Assembly (NCBI GenBank): GCA_029582265.1
Contig: CM055819.1
Coordinates: 34,541,288-34,605,287 of the forward strand
DNA: 64,000 bases
Direction: 5' to 3'
Origin: Zoroaster sp. YZ-2022
Taxonomy: Eukaryota > Echinodermata > Asteroidea > Forcipulatida > Zoroasteridae
Part shown: in pieces, positions 13,001 to 28,000 of the stretch
Layout: every line of letters starts with the position of its first letter
Numbering within the stretch: position 1 is the first letter of the stretch
Notes under the pieces: model-generated
Told to the model about the DNA's origin: nothing
What the model saw: only the letters and a program-made list of their open reading frames with translations
The model's database searches: none
Position numbers and translations under genes: made by a program

Positions 13001-16000
13001 TAACCCAACCACTTTTTGTGTATTTTCCTCCATTTTCACAATTTCTCTGACCATTCAGGAGCAAGAGAACAGCCCTACTATGCAGATTACTCAAGGGTCA
13101 GGCGTATAATCCATGATCTTGTGATCAACAAATACTTTGATTTGACCGTTGCTGCGGTAATCTTTATTAACGTCATCTCAATGGCTCTGGAGCATTACGA
13201 TATGTCAGAGGTAAATATAGCAAAATTATAGTTACAGAGGTTATCAGCAGGGGATCTAAATTTCAGTGATGGATGGCTCACCTACTGAGATGCCTGAAAT
13301 CTGTATTTCATCTGTGAATTGTTATTTGTGTCTGCCTAAAAACAAAAAAAACAAAAAACAGATCCACCACATGCAGCAATATTGTGTGCATTGTGTTGTT
13401 TTATTTTTTATTTTTTAATTTATTTTTATTTTATTTATTTTTTTATTTTTTTATTATTATTATTATTATTTATTTTTTTTTTTTGGGGGGGAGGTCATAG
13501 TTGGGGTATGGGCCCATTAGGTCCCTGGATCTACCATTAATTGAATAGGGGTTGTGGGAGAGTAACGTATATTGATGATGTCATCATTATCAATCATAAT
13601 ATTGGTTTGTTGGACACAAATTTTTCAGAAAATTTTCATGTTTGTTTCAGGGCATACAGAACTTTTTTTAAAAAGATTACAGACCTTTAAAGGGACAGTA
13701 TCGTCACGATCAACAGGGCATGGAATTAGAGTGCTAGTTTTAGATTAAATCAGTGACTGAAAATAATACCCACATGATAGTGTCATACTACTGTTGCTGC
13801 TGCATAAATGAGCCAGTAATTTTCAGTCATTGTGTTCATCTTAAACTAGAACACCGATTCTATGCCCTGTTGAAAGTCTGCTCTGATCGTGATGATACTG
13901 TCCCTTTAAACAAAGTGAAGATGATTTATCATAACCGAAAGAAAGTCAGGCATATGAATTAGAATTACAATATAAAAGAGAAGGCTAGTTATAAGACATG
14001 TGCTAAACTAGTGACTGCTATTTCAATTACCATTTTCCAAAAGCATTATTACTAAATAGTTCATCCATTCATCTTTTCAAGAATTGCTCCAAGTTCAAGC
14101 ATCAAACCAACCTAACTTCTCACCTTTCCTCCCACAGGTCTTAAAGGAAATCTTAAGACATTTCAACTACTTTTTCACGGTTGTTTTCATCATCGAGGCG
14201 TTGGTCAAGATTACGGCCCTGGGTTTCTTCAGATACTTCAAAGACAGGTTGGACATACGTTCCTGGTTTAATAATAACATTGGTGGGGTATGTACAGCAC
14301 AAAGTCATATTTATGGTAAAATAAGAACAGTTCATTTAAAAGAAAGGTACAACATAGGTAAGATTTATAAAACTGCTTCTATGCTTACTCAAAACTGTCC
14401 CTTTAATCCTCCTACTATAGCTGCACTTTAGTGGCAAGTAGCTATAGAGATCAAAATCAGTCAACTGCCTGTTTTGACTGTTGACCCAAATTATTATTAT
14501 TATTATTATTATTTATTCGGCCAAAACATTCAAAATACAAACATGTACATTCAAAGTAAGAAAGGGCATACATCAGGGACAGTCAAGATGAGAGATAAAT
14601 TGTATAAGAAATACCAATCAAAAAGAATAGATGTATAGGTACGGTAGGTAAGAATGAGATGGGGAAGAGATGTGGGTGGGGGAGGGGATGAGGAAGGTAT
14701 AGAAGGGGAGCGGATTGGGGAAGAGGGGAAGTGGGAGGGAGTTCAACAAGCAGAGAAGAGACAATCCAATCTAAGATGGCCAGGATGAACAATGTGCACA
14801 CAGGAGCATTTCTGACTGGTTTTGACTGTCATTTTGACCACCCTGAACAATACCAGACAATGCTTTTGCCAGTCAAAAAAGGTCAACTCATTTCGACCTG
14901 TAAATGTACTTACTACACATAAGGTTTGACAGTGTTTGACTTTTAAGAGCACCAGATATACCTTGGCAATTCAAGTATATCAACATTTCGACTGATTTTG
15001 ACTGATTTTGACCTTTGCAGCAGTAGGAGAGTTAAACAACCAACTTATAAAAGTTTCAGCTTGCTCCATGATAAAGTTCATTTATGGCCGGATGATACAG
15101 ATTTTAATTCTGCATTTTTTTTTTACACTAAGTTACTAAAACATTTGCACTTCAGACTTAAACATTTTGAGGGATGTTTGATATAATCAACTTTACAACA
15201 AGAAAGTATAGTGTCTCCAGTTTCTGGTCATAGGTCGGCTTCAAAATCAGTGTGGTGTGACACAGTTTTTTTTTGTTTTTTTTGCAAGCCAATGAAATAC
15301 GTGTACATCTATATGTGATTATTCTAACCAGACCAAATTTCTCATACATAAAGTGTAGTGGCTAAGAGAGGCCTCACAAATCGGGCAAATGTTCATACCC
15401 CTATGTGAAAAAGTCATTTAAACACAGCACGGCAGAATTCCATTCAATCTAGCAATTTTAGATGCAGTTGGACATCGTTTCATAGCAACAACAAACAAAA
15501 AAACTAAAAATGCCGATGCGCAGGTCTGAAGCACTGCGTATGGAGACCAGAAACTTCTTTTTTGGGGGCCTAATGTTTTTTTTTTATATTTCAGATGGAA
15601 CAAGTTGGATATATTCATTGTTATTCTATCCATCGTTGGTATCTTCCTGGAAGAGTTACAAACTGACATCATTCCGATTAATCCCACTATCATCAGAATC
15701 ATGAGAGTCCTTAGAATAGCGAGAGGTCAGTTGCATAATTTCTCTATTTTATTAGTACAAATTATTATTTTTTTTTTGTCTTCAATTTATTTCAAAATTG
15801 TCATGAGTGCACTAGGAGTACTTGGACGGAATATAGAGTATGTAAAAATTATTTGTTTATCATTGGTGAAGAAGTAATTTGAAAATTGTATAATTATCCA
15901 TGAAGTAGAGGAGATGAATACTCAAGGAGTGGGGGAGAGGGAATGCTTGTAGCCAGGTGTGGGGCCCAAGGGGATTGTTCCTTGACCCTTAAGGACCTCG

Positions 16001-19000
16001 TAGCGAAGGCATTTTCTTTTGGGGGGGGGGGGGTGGAAGCCAATTTGCTGACTGACATTACCCCAAATAACTGATATCAAACAACTCAGCAAATCTTCAG
16101 TGCTTAGCAACAGGATATATTTTCAGTCGGCAAACCCATAGCTCTAGGTTTGCTGACTGAAAATTTATTCTGGACCAACCCTTGCTTGTTCTAGTACTTT
16201 TAATGCTTCATTTGCTGACTGAGGCTCTAAATGCCGACACACCCCACCCCCTCCAGCCCTGAGTATCCCAAAATGCTTTGAACTTCTATGAAAATTTTGA
16301 AAATAATGGATGCCCCCCTTCAAACTTCATACACATAATAAGAGAAAACCCAAAATATCCGTTAATTCAGCTTCAAGATTTTACCTTTCTACCGATTCAG
16401 CTGTCCCCACAAATAGACCCTAAGAAAATACAAGCAAGCCTATTTATCTGAACACTACTCGGTGTCATTTCAAAGAAGAATACAGTCATATAATCTTTGC
16501 ACATAATAAACATCTGGAAAACTTAAAATACAGAACATATCACAAAGGTAAATTTTTCACAGAGGTAAATTTTTCTGTTTTAGCAATATAATTCTGCCTT
16601 TCTGTTAATACATTCTTAATCAAATTTATTTATGATATAATCTTTTCAAAAGATCTTTCCTCCAAATGTATGGTTCTAGTGAAATTGAGTAAAATATCAA
16701 ATCGTGATTCTTTAAAAATCATGTTTTATCTTTTGCCAAAACCAAGTTCAATATTTATTAACATTTGTTCTATTTCTTTATTCCCTGTTTAAACACTAAT
16801 TTGCTGCTCAAATAGATTACATGTAGGCCTTACACTAACATTTCATTACTAACTTAAGTAAACACTGTTTGTGGTGACACCATGAGCAGTAAATAGTTCT
16901 GAAAAGAACTGGTTGGTTACAACTTAACGTTTCGATCAGTATGCTCTGATAGTCTTCAGAAGAATTCAAAAGAGAATTTCTACGTGGTGTCACCGGATTA
17001 GTTTGTAGGGCTCCCCTCCATGCCTTGCCAGGTGTCATTTCTCTAATTAGTTTAGTTCAATTGAGTTCATTCATGTATTCATGTATGTCACCTTTGCATA
17101 ATATGTTTATATTTATTCTTCTCTTTTTTTTACTCTGGTCTGCAGTGAACCATTTGATTGGCCTATCAGATGACCTCTTTAGTCATTTACTGATGTGGCT
17201 ATTGTTCACAGTTGCTTTTATATATAAAAAATAAAAATAAAAAAATTAAAAAAAACTTATCCTTCACCATGTAAAGCTACAAGTCTTACTAACAATAACT
17301 CACTAATATCACAAAGATGCAATAAAATATATGTTTAACCCTCCTGTTGATTGATTATTTAATATCATTCAAATGATTTTGAGTGATAAATGTACATGTG
17401 CTTTGCCAGAATAATGCTTGTCAAATGGTACTGTGTGGTGAATGCATCTAAACTGTACACGGTACTGTTATCTACACAGCTTATCACCATTCATAAACAG
17501 ACAGTTGTCAAATGGTACTGTGTGGTGAATGCATCTAAACTGTACATGGCACTGTTATCTACACAGTTTATTGCAGGCAGTTGTTTAGTTTTGAATGGTC
17601 AGTCAACTCGCTGAAAATTTTTACCGAGAGTAGGAGGGTTTTAATATTTAAAAAAGAGCAGAGCTTTTAAAGTTTCTACAATGCCTCTTTCATATGAACA
17701 GTGCATGTGGAATTGCCTGCATGATGCATGTATATGCTTTTGTGAGCTTTAAAGCAAATATTTTGACGAGATTTTTAATTATTAGCATCTCTTTGACTTG
17801 GTTTCTCCAAATAAAGTTTTGTAAAAATCCTTCATGAAAAAATTAGATTTTAAATGTTCCTAACTCACACTATGAATGACTTTACCCTGAAAATGCCCTG
17901 AAAATCTGTTTTACCATGAAATAAATAGTTCACTGCAATTTCATGACAACACAACACCGTGAAAACGCCATGAAATATTCTTGGAATTCCTTTGCCGTGA
18001 AAACGCTGTGAAAATGCCATGAACTTCTTGTGGCAGTTTTGGGGCAGCTCATTTATTCTCGAGAGCACTGTGAATTTGCCCTGAAATCACTGTGAACATT
18101 ATTGCCAATATCTGAGAGGAAGAGACACCATGAAATTGCCGTGAAATTATGGTGAACTGTTATTTCACGGCAAAACGAATTTTCAGGGCATTTTCAGGGT
18201 AAAGTTATTCATAGTGTCATAAGCTAGTGTTTTCCACTTAACAGGCCAGCTAGTATGATACTATAAATTGGAGAAGGAAACTGGAAAATACTCCAGACTT
18301 GGATGCTGTGCAGTATGCTTACGTATGAAGAAAAAATGCAAAATAACAAATTAAAATGAACAAGAAATTCCAAAATCCCTGAAAATCACTTTTTTAGGAA
18401 ATCATGTGGCTGTCACTTGAGTATAAGCCAGGGTTTGGAAATCGGGCGTCCAAATTTATTATTCTTTGAAAAACAGGGAGTCCAAAAGATTAACTATAAA
18501 TACTTATTAAAACAGGGCATTCAAATGAGACTGAAAAGTATGGCTAGCACTGTGGATGTTGCTATAGATTGATATTTTGACTTTGATAAAACATGAAGAC
18601 AGTCTATTTTAATAGAGAATTGGATGTTTGAAACCATTAAAAACGTTTTTTTTTAAAACAAGAAATGATATTTCACGAATAGGTTGAGCATGGCATGATA
18701 CTGCTTGTGATTGCCGCATGATTCATAACTATATCTACCTTCCCATAATCCTATCCCATCATGGTAGGCACTTCCCAACAGCTAATGTTATTAACTGATG
18801 CAACATATTGTTAGCTGGGAGGGTCTGTCAGTGAAAATTGGGCCCGCATGGAAAATTTGTCAGAAAGAAATGTATGATTGTTTTTCCCTCTTAACCTCTT
18901 GGCCACCAAGTTTGCTCAATGAAAACAGGCTGGATAAAGTCCTATGGTTTGTTTGGAAGTCAGTACTTATACGCGCATGCATTGGTAGTACACTTTTCGC

Positions 19001-22000
19001 TATTTTTGGTTCCAAAACTGGCATACCGTTGATTCCTTGATTTTAATGTCCAAAAGCGATTCTTGAGGCAAAAATTTACTTTAATAAGATTTTGAGTCTT
19101 TACAATACATATATATTAAATGCAAGTCCCAAGCTTCCTGCGTAAATCTTTAAAGAAAAGGGTGTCAATGCATTTCCAATGGGCTTCTGATGATCATTGG
19201 AACCAGCATGTGTGAAGAGGCCCACATGGTTTATTTTGGAATTACGTCACACTTACAAACAGGATAGCAGTGGGTCCACTCGAGCATACACTCATAAACA
19301 CCGCGTGCTTAGCCAGTTGGTGAAGTGCAAAAATCCACCAATTGCTCAATATCCCTGACGATAGAATTCCATCAATTTAGGCAGAAAGAAAGTTTAAATT
19401 TTGTTTGTTTGTTCACCCCAAAAAAATTGTTTTTGTGACAGGAACCCTAAATTTAACTGAAGTGCTAAAACATTTTTGTATAATGTCGCTATACTAACAC
19501 CAAATGCTTGATTGTTTCTGCACAACACATGTACCGAAATATTGTTTGTATCGCAGTAACTGTTTGTGTTCACAGCTAATAGCCTAACTCTGGTTGGCGC
19601 TTCACAGGAATTTGTGGTTTTAACAGGGGCCAATTTCATAGAGGTGCAAATCAGACAAAATTGCTTACCAGAAACATTTGCTTAGTAGATTTCTTTGGTT
19701 ACCCAACCAAACTGTCATACAAACTGTATGCATTTTAGTCTGGTAGTCTGTTTGATATTGCTTACCAGAAACATTTGCTTAGTAGATTTCTTTGGTTACC
19801 CAACCAAACTGTCATACAAACTGTATGCATTTTAGTCTGGTAGTCTGTTTGATATTGCTTACCAGAAACATTTGCTTAGTAGATTTCTTTGGTTACCCAA
19901 CCAAACTGTCATACAAACTGTATGCATTTTAGTCTGGTAGTCTGTTTGATATTGCTTACCAGAAACATTTGCTTAGTAGATTTCTTTGGTTACCCAACCA
20001 AACTGTCATACAAACTGTATGCATTTTAGTCTGGTAGTATGTTTGATATTGCTTACCAGAAACACTTGCTTAGTAGATTTCTTTGGTTACCCAACCAAAC
20101 TTTCATACAAACTGTATGCATTTTAGTCTGGTAGTCTGTTTGATATTGCTTACCAGAAACATTTGCTTAGTAGATTTCTTTGGTTACCCAACCAAACTTT
20201 CATACAAACTGTATGCATTTTAGTCTGGTAGTCTGTTTGATATTGCTTACCAGAAACATTTGCTTAGTAGATTTCTTTGGTTACCCAACCAAACTGTCAT
20301 ACAAACTGTATGCATTTTAGTCTGGTAGTCTGTTTGATATTGCTTACCAGAAACATTTGCTTAGTAGATTTCTTTGGTTACTCAACCAAACTGTCATACA
20401 AACTGTATGCATTTTAGTCTGGTAGTCTGTTTGATATTGCTTACCAGAAACATTTGCTTAGTAGATTTCTTTGGTTACCCAACCAAACTTTCATACAAAC
20501 TGTATGCATTTTAGTCTGGTAGTCTGTTTGATATTGCTTACCAGAAACATTTGCTTAGTAGATTTCTTTGGTTACCCAACCAAACTGTCATACAAACTGT
20601 ATGCATTTTAGTCTGGTAGTCTGTTTGATATTGCTTACCAGAAACATTTGCTCAGTAGATTTCTTTGGTTACCCAACCAAACTTTCATACAAACTGTATG
20701 CATTTTAGTCTGGTAGTCTGTTTGATATTGCTTACCAGAAACATTTGCTTAGTAGATTTCTTTGGTTACCCAACCAAACTTTCATACAAACTGTATGCAT
20801 TTTAGTCTGGTAGTCTGTTTGATATTGCTTACCAGAAACATTTGCTTAGTAGATTTCTTTGGTTACCCAACCAAACTTTCATACAAACTGTATGCATTTT
20901 AGTCTGGTAGTCTGTTTGATATTGCTTACCAGAAACACTTGCTTAGTAGATTTCTTTGGTTACCCAACCAAACTGTCATACAAACTGTATGCATTTTAGT
21001 CTGGTAGTCTGTTTGATATTGCTTACCAGAAACATTTGCTTAGTAGATTTCTTTGGTTACTCAACCAAACTGTCATACAAACTGTATGCATTTTAGTCTG
21101 GTAGTCTGTTTGATATTGCTTACCAGAAACATTTGCTTAGTAGATTTCTTTGGTTACCCAACCAAACTTTCATACAAACTGTATGCATTTTAGTCTGGTA
21201 GTCTGTTTGATATTGCTTACCAGAAACATTTGCTTAGTAGATTTCTTTGGTTACCCAACCAAACTGTCATACAAACTGTATGCATTTTAGTCTGGTAGTC
21301 TGTTTGATATTGCTTACCAGAAACATTTGCTTAGTAGATTTCTTTGGTTACCCAACCAAACTGTCATACAAACTGTATGCATTTTAGTCTGGTAGTATGT
21401 TTGATATTGCTTACCAGAAACATTTGCTTAGTAGATTTCTTTGGTTACCCAGCCAAACTTTCATACAAACTGTATGCAATTTAGCTGGTAGCCTGTTTTA
21501 TATTGCTTAGCATAATTATCTGCTTGGCAGCTTTGTGAAATTGGCCCCTGGTGATTCACATATGATAATTTTGGTCCAGTTAACTTTTGCAGAATGTTCT
21601 CTGCACATGTATTTTCGCTGCCCTTTGAAATTAGATTTAGGATTTTCAGTTCAGAGAGGCCTGGCATTTATTTTTCAATTGAATTAGTATTATTTTTTAT
21701 TCTGAAGATTCATTTCTTCAATCCTTTGATATTTATCATAACAATTGTTTATTTGTATCAATGATGATATGTTTCTGTATGGTTTTATTAGTTAGGCCTA
21801 ACGGAAGGTAGAAATAAATAAAGTACACCCACAAAACTACAAAAAATATATCAAGACAGTAATTTAGCCCAGAAGAAAATACAACAAAAAATTGTAAAGG
21901 CAGTATACGCTTTTGGTAAAATGTCTGTTAACATACATACATACTACAAGAATGAAGAGATATGTACAGAAACCAAACTGTGAAAGTTTCAGCCTAATTT

Positions 22001-25000
22001 GATTGTATTGTTAACGAGAAAATAATGAAAATGCATTCAGATTTTGTTCGTATTTATTTCAACATGGAATTTCTGATTTTGGAAATTTTTTCACTAATTT
22101 TACAGTTAAAATTATAGCATCTGATCTTTGATGAGACATTAATATTTCAAGGGATGTTTGATATCGTCATCAACTTTACACCAAGTAATATTTTAAGTTT
22201 GTCGAGATTACAAATAGTAGTGGATTTAAATTATCATGACAGCTTTTTATCATTGAAAACAGGGAAAGAATGTAGAATACAACCACCACTTTTCTATCAG
22301 AATATTATTATTATTATTATACATTTCTGGTAATGAAACCAAGGATGCCTCAAAAGCACACTTAAGCTCGGATGCCTGAGGAAACCTGTAAACAGGGCGC
22401 TTGCTATGAACCAGAAACACCGGGGTAAACCCCTACTCTTCCACGATAAGTGTTCTGGGTTCTTTTATGTGCATTACTTAATAATAATCTAGTACACGGG
22501 ACATACAGCTTAACGTTCCATCTGAAGGATGAAACAATTATGGTTAAGTACTTGGTATCTTGCTCAAGGACACAAGCACTGTGACCAGCCTGGCCGAGAT
22601 TCGAACCCACATTCTGACAACACCAGCACTTGAGTCTGATGCACTAGACCACTCGGCCATGACACTCCACTAATTTATATCACAGATTTTCCTGTAGAAG
22701 ACACACTTAAGGAGAGGAAGGTGTAGTCAAGTGAGGATTGGATATTATATTTTGGGAGATGAATGAATGTACATCCAGTGAGATGTCGGCCATTTTGTCG
22801 TCTGCTAATAACACATGCTTAAACATTGTGCACAAGTGGCGGTTGGGTTCGACATTCTTTCCGAAAACAGCAAATACAACACAAAAAGACTCGTCCAATT
22901 CAAAACTACTCCACTGGTCGATACATCATATACAGTCAAGTACTTGTATGCATGAACACCTGAATAATATCAACAAAAACCCACTTTCAGTTGAAATATT
23001 CATCACTTCAAATGACTGCATCCATTCCCTCTTAACATCACCACTGTTTGAATTGAACACATATGGGTACCCATCATTCCTTGTGTATGGTGATATATCA
23101 CATGACCCTTGACCTGACTCTCTCCCTGCTCGTTGTCCCCCGTTGTACGACAGTGCTGAAAATCATGAAGACAATGAAGGGTTTACGAGAGCTTCTGGCC
23201 GTGCTCATGGGAGCCATCCCACAGGTAATATATGTCGGCGTCGTCTTTCACCGACAGCATGCTTTTGTCTACGTTTTACCACGGCTTGGATTTGTTGTGC
23301 ATGTTATGGTACGCCATGGTGCATGAATAGATGTCATATTTTGCATGATTTGATTTTGTTAAAGAGTTTTGTATTCTGTTGTGCCTGATTTTGCATTTTG
23401 TTTTATATACCTTTCTTATTATTTATGCATTATGCAAGAACTTGACCAAAAACAAGGCTATGGGCATCATGTATATTAAGAATATATGTCTTTCTGAATA
23501 TAACCTTATTCCCATCCTGATTATGAGGCGATGGGTGTTATTGGCATTTATGCATAAATACTATGAAAGGCATACCAGAGATGTCATGGTTATTTGGGGT
23601 GTGGCTAAGGCTCTCAATGTAGAAACAAAGTAATGTTTTAGTTTTGAAATTGAGATAGTCAAATGTACATACTTTTAAAATAAAATCATAAATTTGTAAT
23701 AATTATTTTTCAAACATGTCATTGAAATAACGGTTTCATATATAAATCCAAATCCAAAACCTCAATCAAACCATTCATCTCTTATTGATGTTACATTTTA
23801 TTTACTTTTGATTTGCAGGAATTTAATCATTTTGCTTTCATTTTAATTCCTTCAACATGTTCACTTTTAATTGCTTTGCAGATTTCATGATTATAATTTA
23901 CATATGCATGTGCAGCTTGTTTTCCTTACCAGATTGGCTCTTGTCAGCTCCCAATGGATTTCATTGGCCCAGTGCTTGCATAAGTTTGTAAATGTGTCAA
24001 GATGTTTGTTGATTTTGCTGGCACAATTTGCATGATATTGGATGATGGTTTTCTCTATTGCACTCCTGTTCTCTTTCCATTGTCTCACCGTACTTCCTGT
24101 GTGCAGTGCTCAAGTTGTTAAGAGTAGCAAGCAGTATACGTTCTCTGTTGGATACAATATCCCAGGCCTTACCACAGGTAATGTTCAATGTTGCAATGAA
24201 AGTATCAACTTGGAGGTTGCCATACAGATAGTTGCCATGTGGATGGTTGCCATGCCGATGGTCATGCAGTAAAAGCAAGCTAATAGTTTCCCAAATTTGA
24301 AATCTATTATGGTAAATAGCGGCTCACAGATCCAAGTCCATTATACAGCCAAGTGATAATATTTGAAATGATGGAATATTACTTGGAAGTAATTCAGATG
24401 AAGATTACAGTGCTAGATGATGGAGATGAATAAATGCTGCATTGATGAATTATTCAAATTGTGTTCAAAACTTTCCACATTGTCAGCCAGTGCTGTGCTG
24501 AATAGTTTCCAATTAATAATAATAATAATAATAAATAATAATGTGGACTTATATAGCGCACGTATCCACCAAACTGGTGCTCAAGGCGCATTATATTATT
24601 ACCTCTGCTCATCAGGCTCATAAATCATTCCTGAAACCATCTCAGCTCCCTGGGGAGTATACAGCTCAATTGCTGCCATTACAGCGCATATAGGGTTAAT
24701 CAAACACAACAACCAACTCTGCCCTCACAGGTACCCATTTACCCCTGGGTGGAGAGAAGCAATTACGGTAAAGTGTCTTGCTCAAGGACACAAGCACCAT
24801 GGTCGCGGTTGGGATTCGAACCCACATTCTGACGACTCAGCCATCAGAACACAAATCCGATGCACTAAACCGCTCGACCATGGCACTCCATTAAGTGAGT
24901 CATGGCATAAGAAGTAAGTGTTCACTCCCTTAATCTACTTTTACACTCTAATATGTTGGCCCAATTATTTCTGCCCACTTGAATGACAAAGAGCAAAAGA

Positions 25001-28000
25001 GAGGTTTTTGTGTGATGCCAATATGTAAGAAGTGCCATCAGTGATGACAACATACATAAATGTGATGTCAGCCCGGTCATGTACAGTTGAAGCTTTGCAT
25101 CATGTATAAATAGTCACGCATTAGGTTTGCGCGTTGTAAAATTTCATGTATATCAGTGGTTGGTGAAGTACTAACTGTGTAAACATAAAATGAAAATGTT
25201 TGAGGTAGCGTTTTCATGACCTCTTGATTGGTGAAACTAGTTTGCTGTGGGTAGACGGCAGTCAACTGAAAAATAATAGAAACTACTTGGAAGAGAAGAA
25301 ATTCTCACCATCTGAATGTTTACTGATAAAACAATAATTTTCTTGACCTCTGTTTGGCAGCGTCCAAGTTGAAATGTAGATTTTACATGTTTTTAATGGT
25401 CTTTATAAAGGGAAGGTACGTACAACATTAGTAATGTTGGCAAAACTGCTTCTATGAGTATGCTTACTCTCTTTGAATCAAGATGTACATTGAAGGTAAG
25501 GTACAATATTGGTAATGTTGGCAAAACTGCTTCTATGAGTATGCTTACTCTCTTTGAATAAAAATAGACAGTAAACAACCAACCTGTGACAGTTGCAGCT
25601 CAATGCAGAGTCTAGTTATTCATGAGAAAAGTGTGAAAAAGCATTCGTTATTTTTACAGGAGACACTGAGCAAACAGCTGCCGCTCTCTCGCAATTATGA
25701 AAAAGGGATTTTGTTTGTATTTTCTCTCAAATGAGAAAAAAATGTAATGCATCCGGATAATAATTTGATGAATGTGTAATCGGGTAATTACTCTATGTGC
25801 ACCTTCCTTAATTGTGATCAAATTTGCATATGAAGTCATGTGATGGTGTAGGGTTTCACAAACTGATTCATAATATGCATGTGTCTTGTATCTGTGAGTA
25901 GAAACTGGACTGTGTAACAAATAGAATAGATTTAAAATTATACCTTGCTGGTTTACAAAATTATCTTAATTAGCGGGTAAGCATTGAATAAATGATGATG
26001 ATTGTGTGGACTTTATTGAGAGACTTTGGATGTTGGAATAATTTGATGGTGTTCTATGGTAGGGCCATTCCTCATCGGCAAGTTGATCTTGTTACTGAAA
26101 ATACACACAATTAAAGTATATATCATAATTAACTAGAAAATGAGGTAGCTTGGTGTGCTTTGTGCAGTGCTGCATTTAATCAAGGAATGAATGAACTACA
26201 CATGTTCTTCCTTAATAAAGTGACAATATGATGATTCAGTTTTATATCATCAAATGATATAAAGATGGGTATGTTTGATTGTAAATTGAAGCAAAACCTT
26301 TGTTCTTAAAAAAAATCTTCACATACAAATCACTATAAAAACCACAAAAAGGATGCTTACTATATCTTGTAACATTAAGGCAGTATGCTTCTAATAGGCT
26401 TCTGGAGGTATTGCCTGAAAGGTACTTGAATTGCTGTAATGGTGAATTGCGTTTATTCTGAATGACAAAATCGAAAGTTCACACGAGTGAGTGCGTTCAA
26501 CACATTGTCTGCCTTATGTTTATTGTAATGCAGATAAATGATGTTCATGGCACACGTGGTAGCAACCACACACATCATTTTTGTCTGATTTTTGTCTATT
26601 TTGAGTAAGTTTGGTTCATTTGGTGAAACTGAAAGCGGCTATATCCCATACATCCATCAAAATATATTTGTCCAAAAACAAATTGTCAAGAGTAAAACCT
26701 TCACTTGATATTTTGCTACCATTTTGTGTAGCTTTTGGGTGAGAAATTGTCAACTAATTCTACAATTTTCTCAAAAACACAAAAGAACTGAATCTTTTAA
26801 AGGTTGTTTCATGCATTACTTGATAATAATTATACTTTTATGCACGGTGTTTACGACTGTAGGTGAAGCAAGTTTGCTATTGAAATTAATGATGATGGCT
26901 GTTTGTTTTTTTTTATCTTAGGTTGGTAATCTAGGTCTCCTATTCTTCCTCTTGTTCTTCATATTTGCTGCCCTCGGTGTGGAGCTGTTTGGTCGGCTGG
27001 GTAAATTAAAATCATAAATCTTTTTTTTTAAACAATTTATAGAACAAAAAAGGAACAGTGTATAATATTTTTGTCTTCTTTTTTCCTCTTTGCCATCAGG
27101 TGTTTTCTGATTTGTTTTCTTGCTTTTACATACTCACATAATGATTTAGAATTTAAAGGCTATCTTGATTTGCAAACAATTATGCACATATTTACATGTA
27201 TATGCAGCAAGCATGATGTGCATGATTTAGTGGGTATTTATATACAATACACATTTTTATATGAAAAATATTTAGAATTTTGGCTATTGTCAAATACAAC
27301 ATGGTTTATTTATTGGTATACATGTAATATTTCTTTCCTTGATGATCAACTTCAATCCAAAACCTCAATCAGGGAAGTGATATTTATCTCTTTTTGGTTT
27401 AGACTGTACCCCTAAAAACCCATGCCAGGGTCTTGGAAGACATGCCTCCTTCAGGAACTTCTTCATCGCCTTCCTGACCCTCTTCAGAATAGCAACGGCA
27501 GACAATTGGAATGGAATCTTGAAGGTAGTACCACAAAGACCCTTATCCATGGCTGCCATATTTGTCTGGTTCTTTGATTCCCAGTTAAAATCACCATGAT
27601 TAAATCAATGTGTCAAAGGCACCAGTCTATTCTGGACACAAGCCTCATTTCGATTCATTGAGACAACCAAAATAGACACTTGATATTAATTAATGGATAA
27701 TCTGTTGTTGATGTTGCTGTTGCTGTTGCTGTTGCTGGTTTTCATTTACAAAAAATACCATGTTTCTGCTTGAAAGAGATGGTACAACATTGGTTATCAA
27801 CTGATGATTACAAAAAAAAAAAAAAATTATTATCCAAAAGCTAACTTGATGTGATGTTGATAAAGGTTCCAATCATCATGAGAAATGTGTCTGTCTGAAG
27901 AGCTCTCATTTTGGAGAAAACAGAAAAATATGCACATTTGTAAAAAGTTGCCAGGCGGCATCTTTTTGCTCCTGTCAAACTGGTGAATGCTTTTTGCACA

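Noticed and set aside
19657..21499. Regularly spaced identical repeats resembling a CRISPR array
   Set aside because: There are no unique spacers; the whole 97-bp unit is repeated, and the DNA is eukaryotic.
22551..22669. tRNA-like gene with A and B boxes (also at 24800-24890 and 48480-48579)
   Set aside because: The boxes belong to SINE heads; no complete cloverleaf with paired acceptor stem is present.
23063..23326. 87-codon frame across exon A
   Set aside because: Only 23154-23224 is coding; the frame's extension past the GT donor has no similarity to the channel.
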